Below, in pieces: positions 59,283 to 64,000 of a stretch of 64,000 nt of DNA. The notes under the pieces are model-generated. The model worked only from the letters and a program-made list of their open reading frames with translations. It made no database searches and was not told the origin of the DNA. Within the stretch, counting starts at the first letter, position 1. Each line of letters opens with the position of its first letter. The stretch spans positions 144,956 through 208,955 of the forward strand of contig NW_019091441.1 of NCBI RefSeq assembly GCF_001949145.1, given 5' to 3'. This stretch comes from Acanthaster planci (taxonomy: Eukaryota > Echinodermata > Asteroidea > Valvatida > Acanthasteridae). The position numbers and the translations under genes were made by a program.

Positions 59283-62200
59283 GTGAGTGTATCTTTTTCA
59301 TCTTAACAAACAAACCAACATGTACCAATGACGTCAAGCATAAGCTGATCACTAAATCATATGAAATTCAAAGTCAGCTATACTGCCCAAATGGCAGTAT
59401 ACATGTACATCAGCCCCTGTTTGCAGCATTCGACACTGCTTCATTGACCAGGCATCAGATATTTCAGACTTTTTCTGTAATCAGACTATTTGAATCTAAA
59501 AACCAAGTTTTGCATTCTGGTCGAAAGACATTTTTAGTTCAGGCATTTACTGTTTGTCATATTTACAGCATCTCTGTCATTTTTGCGGCTTCTTGATTTT
59601 GGGATGAAACAATTCTTAATAAATACTCAAATTAAGCAAAAAATGCTTGAATTGGATATAATACGTTAAACTTGTTGTCAGATTTGCATGATTATAACTA
59701 AACAAGGTTTATCATAGAGCAGACATTGGGAAAAATCTCATTTAGTCTTTTGTGTCTTTCCAAGTTGTTATGACCAATACAGGCTGTGTAGTTTCATAAA
59801 GAGTAGCTCTTTAAAGTGCCAGCTTCCACCTCATAAGAAAATTGAGACTTTTAAACAAAAATGTTTGGGTGTTTTTTCTAGGTCTTTGACTGACTTCATA
59901 CTCCAAAGGAGGATGCAATCAAGCTGACAGCTTCTGAACTTATCTTTCATTCAACATTAAATATCTATTTTTACTTGATTGTTGGTTTTCCTAAATAAGT
60001 CTCATGGCGTATAATATGAGAGTTGCCAGTATCTCTTGTTCTCATTTCCACTTGGTATGTGGTCAGTCAACAGAAACTTGAATTATTTATTAAAAAGTTG
60101 CCCATTTCCAGACTGGTAGATCACAATGAAGATGTCATACAGATATCCTTTAACAACCAGCAGTTCTGATTTACTGGAAGCCATCAAATGCTTAGAGCGA
60201 CGCTGTGTGATAAGCGGCATAACCATGACTTTGGTGGGAGGGGAACAAAATGGATACTTTTCTAAAAAGCGTCCAATATTTTTTCATTCACCAGCTTTCA
60301 ATTTCTTTAAAAAAAGCAACATATTGGAGGTCACACTTTGTGTGACCTTTGCCCTGGAGAAAGAGTTTGCTACGAGTTAAACGTCAGACCCTCCTTATTT
60401 TGTGATGTGACCTTTGCATTTTAGATTCAGTAATATACTGATGGTTGTGCTGTTTCCTTTGTCTATCCACAAGATTTTCTCAAAAAAAATATGCATGACG
60501 CTGAAATTTCAACTGTAAGATTTTAATATTTTAGTGCTGCTTTAAGGATAGGAAAATGTGCAAGTGATGCTTGTCAGCTGATAATGATCAGTGCATTGGT
60601 GATTATGTTGTAGATATTTCAATCATGGTGGTTGTAGACATTTTCTGCTGTTCTTTCCATACATTATTGGAGGATCATTTAAGTCCAATGATCTTCATAC
60701 AATCAATCTTTTTATTCCTTTTATTTACCAATCAATGGCTGATCACAGAAACCCACAAAAGAGGTAGAGTAGCATTTGGTGTGGTAAAAGCAAGTCAGCA
60801 TGGTGATAGAATAGTTCAGAAGCACTGCCATTCCAAAACTGCACTCTGTCCGATATTCACCGCATTAATCAAGCTCTGCTGTTGACTTCACAAATTTAAC
60901 TTTTATTGATTAAAAACAATTATAGGTTAGGGACTAGTAAGATAAACGGGATAGTATTGACCTGCTTGTGGATTTTCAACTGTAGCTTTGTGGTATAACT
61001 TCTGTTTTGTGAAAGGGAGGTTTGCCAACTTTTTTGGCAACCATTTTCATTTGATGGCTCATTATACCAGTCACCATCAGGTCTGCAGGTTATTTTTCTG
61101 TAGCAGTGTTTCCTCACAGTTAACTACTGTTTGAAAATGCAGGTTGTCAAGTTTCATGCACAAAAATTAGAACACCTATAAAGCTGTCTTCTAGTGTAGA
61201 AGAAATTGTAATGTAATGAATATAATTTGGCTGTCAGTTTTGAAATCAGACTGTAACTGATGTGTTGAGAGAAGGAAGTAAACAGAAATGAAATTCTTCA
61301 CCTTCATTCTGAAGAGTCTACCATGCTGTTTTGGCCAAAGGTTTAATTGCATTGCATTTTGATGTTGGTCATTCATTTGATTCACCTGTCATCATTATGT
61401 GACAAAATAAGCTACTTCTTTTCATTTCTAATAACTTATTACATGAATTGATTGAGATTCCTAATAATTCATGATCTATCGTAGCATTTTCTTTTCCGAC
61501 GTTTCACATAAACATGATTTAAAAACTTTTGATTGGGCTGATTTGCCGCAGCTGAAATAAGTGATAAAAGCGGTGAAGTGTGGGCATTTTTCCAAACCAC
61601 TGTCTGAGCTTGCATGCCACATAAGCTGTAATTGGCAGTACTTCCTTGATTTATGTGACCTTGATTGAGCATGCAGATTTTGCATAATAAGTGGTGAAAG
61701 TGTCTGTGTTCATAGCTAGTGTTAACTTTTCAGCACTGTATATTAACGCCGTTTCAAAGCTTTCTGTGGCAATTATAGAGTACCGTGCTGCTTACTACCC
61801 CTGGGTGCCAAATGAAGGCACATTGACAATACACTGCTTGGTACATGACAAAGCCAAGCCTTGTGTGCAAATACTGTTAGTGTTTGTGGCAATGGCATTA
61901 GAGGGACATCTGAATGTACATGTTGGTACACAGTGGCTCTGATAATGATATGCCTTTAACCAACAGTTTGGGGCACTGCCATTGCTATAATTAGCAGAGC
62001 AATAGTTTAAAGAAAAATTATGCTACATGCATTTCAGTGCCTGTAATGGGCCATTTTACTGTGTGGTACATGCATAACTCAGTGATGAGGGAAGAGACAC
62101 ATGACATGCATATATATCCTTGTTCTGTAGTTGTTGGTATTGTATGATTGTTAATGTGGCAGCTGAAATGTTGTGGGACACACTAGAGTCCCCACAACTC

Positions 62201-62816
62201 AGTCCAAATATTCCAAACAAAGGAAATCTGCCCAGTAACTTAGTGCTGACCGTGGAGAAAGGATGCAGGAGTTATAACTCTGGCACTTTAAAGTGCTTGA
62301 TGATCGTCACCACCCAGTCAGACAAATAATCCAAAATATTCCCAAAATGCCTGATTACTGCCTGCAGCTTAGCCGGACAAGTGGGGCCAGTAATCTTCCA
62401 GTGATACTTGTGCATTACTTGCAATTAACTACAACTTATCGCTGGGACCGGGAAATAGAGAAAGAAACCCCTAATGTCAGACCTACTTTTGCCACTGTGA
62501 AGAACATTTTTTTTTTGATACACTGTTCCATTATCCATGCAATGTTTGTAATAAGAAAGTGATTGTGATTGTACCACACAGGCAAATAGAACAAACAATG
62601 TGCGCACTTATTTGGCTAATGGCCACATTAGAAAGTGTATGCATCAGGGGGCAGAACTTTTGGGTGTTGGGAAGTTTGGTTTTTACTATACAAGGCTATC
62701 AGGTTATGATGACCGCATTGTTCATTCCATGAAATGCACTGCTGTGGCTTTTTTATGTTAACTATGAAGCTAAATTAAATTGATGCTGCCTCTACTGAAG
62801 GCCTTGACTAGCCACC
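59283..62816 (+). other. Last visible intron, no element recognised
   Basis: No exon with both good splice sites and homology was found. A 21-bp inverted motif (AGGTCACAC, TTT, GTGTGACCT) lies at 60328-60348. Confidence 0.4.
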
Positions 62817-62934
62817 CGAGTGGTGTAATATTCCATGAGTATGAGTACGGGACATTTTTTTCTCACGAGTACGAGTACATGTTCATGAGTACAACTACAG
62901 AATAAAGTACTCAAGTACAAGTACTACAACACTG
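62817..62934. mobile_element. Short hAT-like remnant with GAGTAC repeats
   Basis: The right end AGTACTACAACACTG is close to the inverted end of the element at 22173; the left end GAGTGGTGTAATATT is a diverged inverted match. The interior has at least five GAGTAC/GAGTAT copies. Confidence 0.55.
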
Positions 62935-63902
62935 TTGTGAGATCGTACCAAGCACCAACGAAGATAAGAATATTCCATTTCCTATACTTCAGTACACAAA
63001 GCTTTAAGGATTCAAGTTACTAGTGAAAGATTGCTGCAATGATCATCGGGTACAAAGGGGTCTTATAGTTGTGAAATAGATGGTGCTAGGAAGCACTTAC
63101 TTGAAAGTAGTAATTGGCCAGATGTTATTGCAGGGGCAGTTCAAACTCCTTGTGTCCTTCCTTCATGGTGCTGACCAAGGTATACTGGTCTATAGCCATA
63201 TCACAAAATGTACAGACCTCAAATTTTATGCTGTAATATTTATGTTGAGGACCAGCTGTTCCTGAGTGCAAGCATACAGCATCAGTGCCATGAAAATGAC
63301 TTTTTTTGACTGCTTTATGCATCACGCCCATGCATGCTTGGCTTTGTTGCATGTATATCACACACAGTATTCTCTATCAATTCTAACAAGTGTGAACCTC
63401 GTGCTTACACCCATGTCTTTTTACCCGGTATTTGTAGACATCATTGTAAATTTCTTTAAATGATTTTAAGGTGACTTCATTCATTTAAGGGGAATTCAAA
63501 CACCTGCTGTGGATTGAACATTTTAGACATTTTTCTATCAAGCTGTTTTAAAATTTTTCCAGCTGATACATGTTTTCCGCACGTGAGTCTAAAAATATCT
63601 GAAACTGTGTTTATACCCAGTTTTTTGATTTTCATTTTTCTTGCTGAAGGATTAGATCCTTTATGGGTTTCATTATAAATGAAATATACTTAGATGTGTA
63701 TTCAAGCCAAAGAAAAGTTTACATTGTATCTGCCTGTCTTCAAGAAATGTTGAAGCATTTATCTAGAACAGAGTGAGGTTGATTGTGTTGGGTTGTGTTA
63801 CCTTGGCAACCAGTCTGCAATTAGTTTGAATAACATGATGTTGTTTCGCAAATACATTGGATGCAGAATGATGTTTCGTATTTTGATTGATTTGTATTTC
63901 AG

Positions 63903-63974
63903 ATATACCCACTAGCGACATTATTAACAACCAACTACAGGTTACCCAAGGATGTTGACAGAAAAAATCTAGAG
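63903..63974 (+). CDS. ABLIM: abLIM exon: start of villin headpiece (VHP)
   Basis: A 72-nt exon, phase 0 on both sides, with acceptor TTGTATTTCAG ending at 63902 and donor GTAAGA at 63975. It encodes IYPLATLLTTNYRLPKDVDR and ends KNLE. The pattern YP...L......LP..VDR..LE is the N-terminal subdomain of the villin headpiece, the F-actin-binding module. The C-terminal subdomain, with its KKxxLF end, must lie in a further exon beyond the window. Confidence 0.95.
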
Positions 63975-64000
63975 GTAAGACATCTGGAATATATGCACTG

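Larger units (their letters stand above)
14365..63974 (+). other. ABLIM: Actin-binding LIM protein gene (abLIM/UNC-115 family), partial at both ends
   Basis: Seventeen exons join into one frame (about 2,036 nt, 678 codons) with every donor and acceptor phase matching. Domain order seen: second half of LIM1, LIM2, a basic Ser/Lys linker, LIM3, LIM4, a long Ser/Pro-rich linker containing the family box DPRSASRTPS, then the start of a villin headpiece (IYP...LPKDVDR). This order, four LIM domains plus a C-terminal headpiece, is known only for the abLIM/UNC-115 family, which links signalling partners to F-actin. Introns range from about 0.5 to 9.5 kb. No exon for the start of LIM1 and no first exon was found in bases 1-14364; the final headpiece exon is past 64000. 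No promoter is therefore visible. A paralogue number cannot be assigned. Confidence 0.95.

Overview
The window is AT-rich, intron-rich animal DNA, almost certainly from an invertebrate. It has multi-kilobase introns with canonical GT-AG borders, decayed non-LTR and DIRS-type retroelements, many short foldback elements, and a very common ACATGTA word. I see no bacterial operons, no rRNA or tRNA genes, and no CRISPR array. The species cannot be named from the sequence alone.

One gene runs along the + strand through most of the window: an actin-binding LIM protein (abLIM/UNC-115 family). Seventeen exons between 14365 and 63974 join with fully consistent splice phases. They encode about 678 residues: the second half of LIM1, all of LIM2, LIM3 and LIM4, a long Ser/Pro-rich linker, and the first half of a C-terminal villin headpiece (VHP). 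The start of LIM1 and the true N-terminus lie before the window or were not found in it; the last headpiece exon lies past its right end. Three extra splice options can be read: a possible mutually exclusive exon for the second zinc finger of LIM2 (19466-19554), a 15-nt microexon candidate (43625-43639), and two in-frame donors plus a 24-codon exon just before the headpiece. The LIM region would dock partners and the headpiece would bind F-actin; the linker is a likely phosphorylation and splicing platform.

The rest is intron filled with mobile DNA. From left to right: an RTE-like LINE with a PHD-like finger (about 900-2195, minus strand); a second LINE (11985-12835, minus); a 66-bp tandem repeat (16434-16625); a piggyBac-like fragment across an assembly gap (20465-20884); a hAT-like element holding a 12-bp minisatellite (22173-22542); a third LINE (about 24440-25560, minus); a 998-bp element with perfect 32-bp inverted ends (31152-32149); a decayed DIRS-like element (36770-40345) interrupted by a 1.6-kb hAT-like element with an 8-bp target duplication (38140-39748); foldback elements at 41251, 42320, 43965 and 49103; a fourth LINE remnant (48130-48380, minus); a 571-bp element with AGAAT repeats (52552-53122); and a 969-bp long-inverted-repeat element that carries the start of a RecQ-like helicase (57346-58314).

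The most unusual items are the RecQ-helicase inverted-repeat element, the C4HC3 finger inside the LINE reverse transcriptase, the family of hAT-like elements built from GAGTC/AAGTC motifs, and the predicted alternative LIM2 exon.
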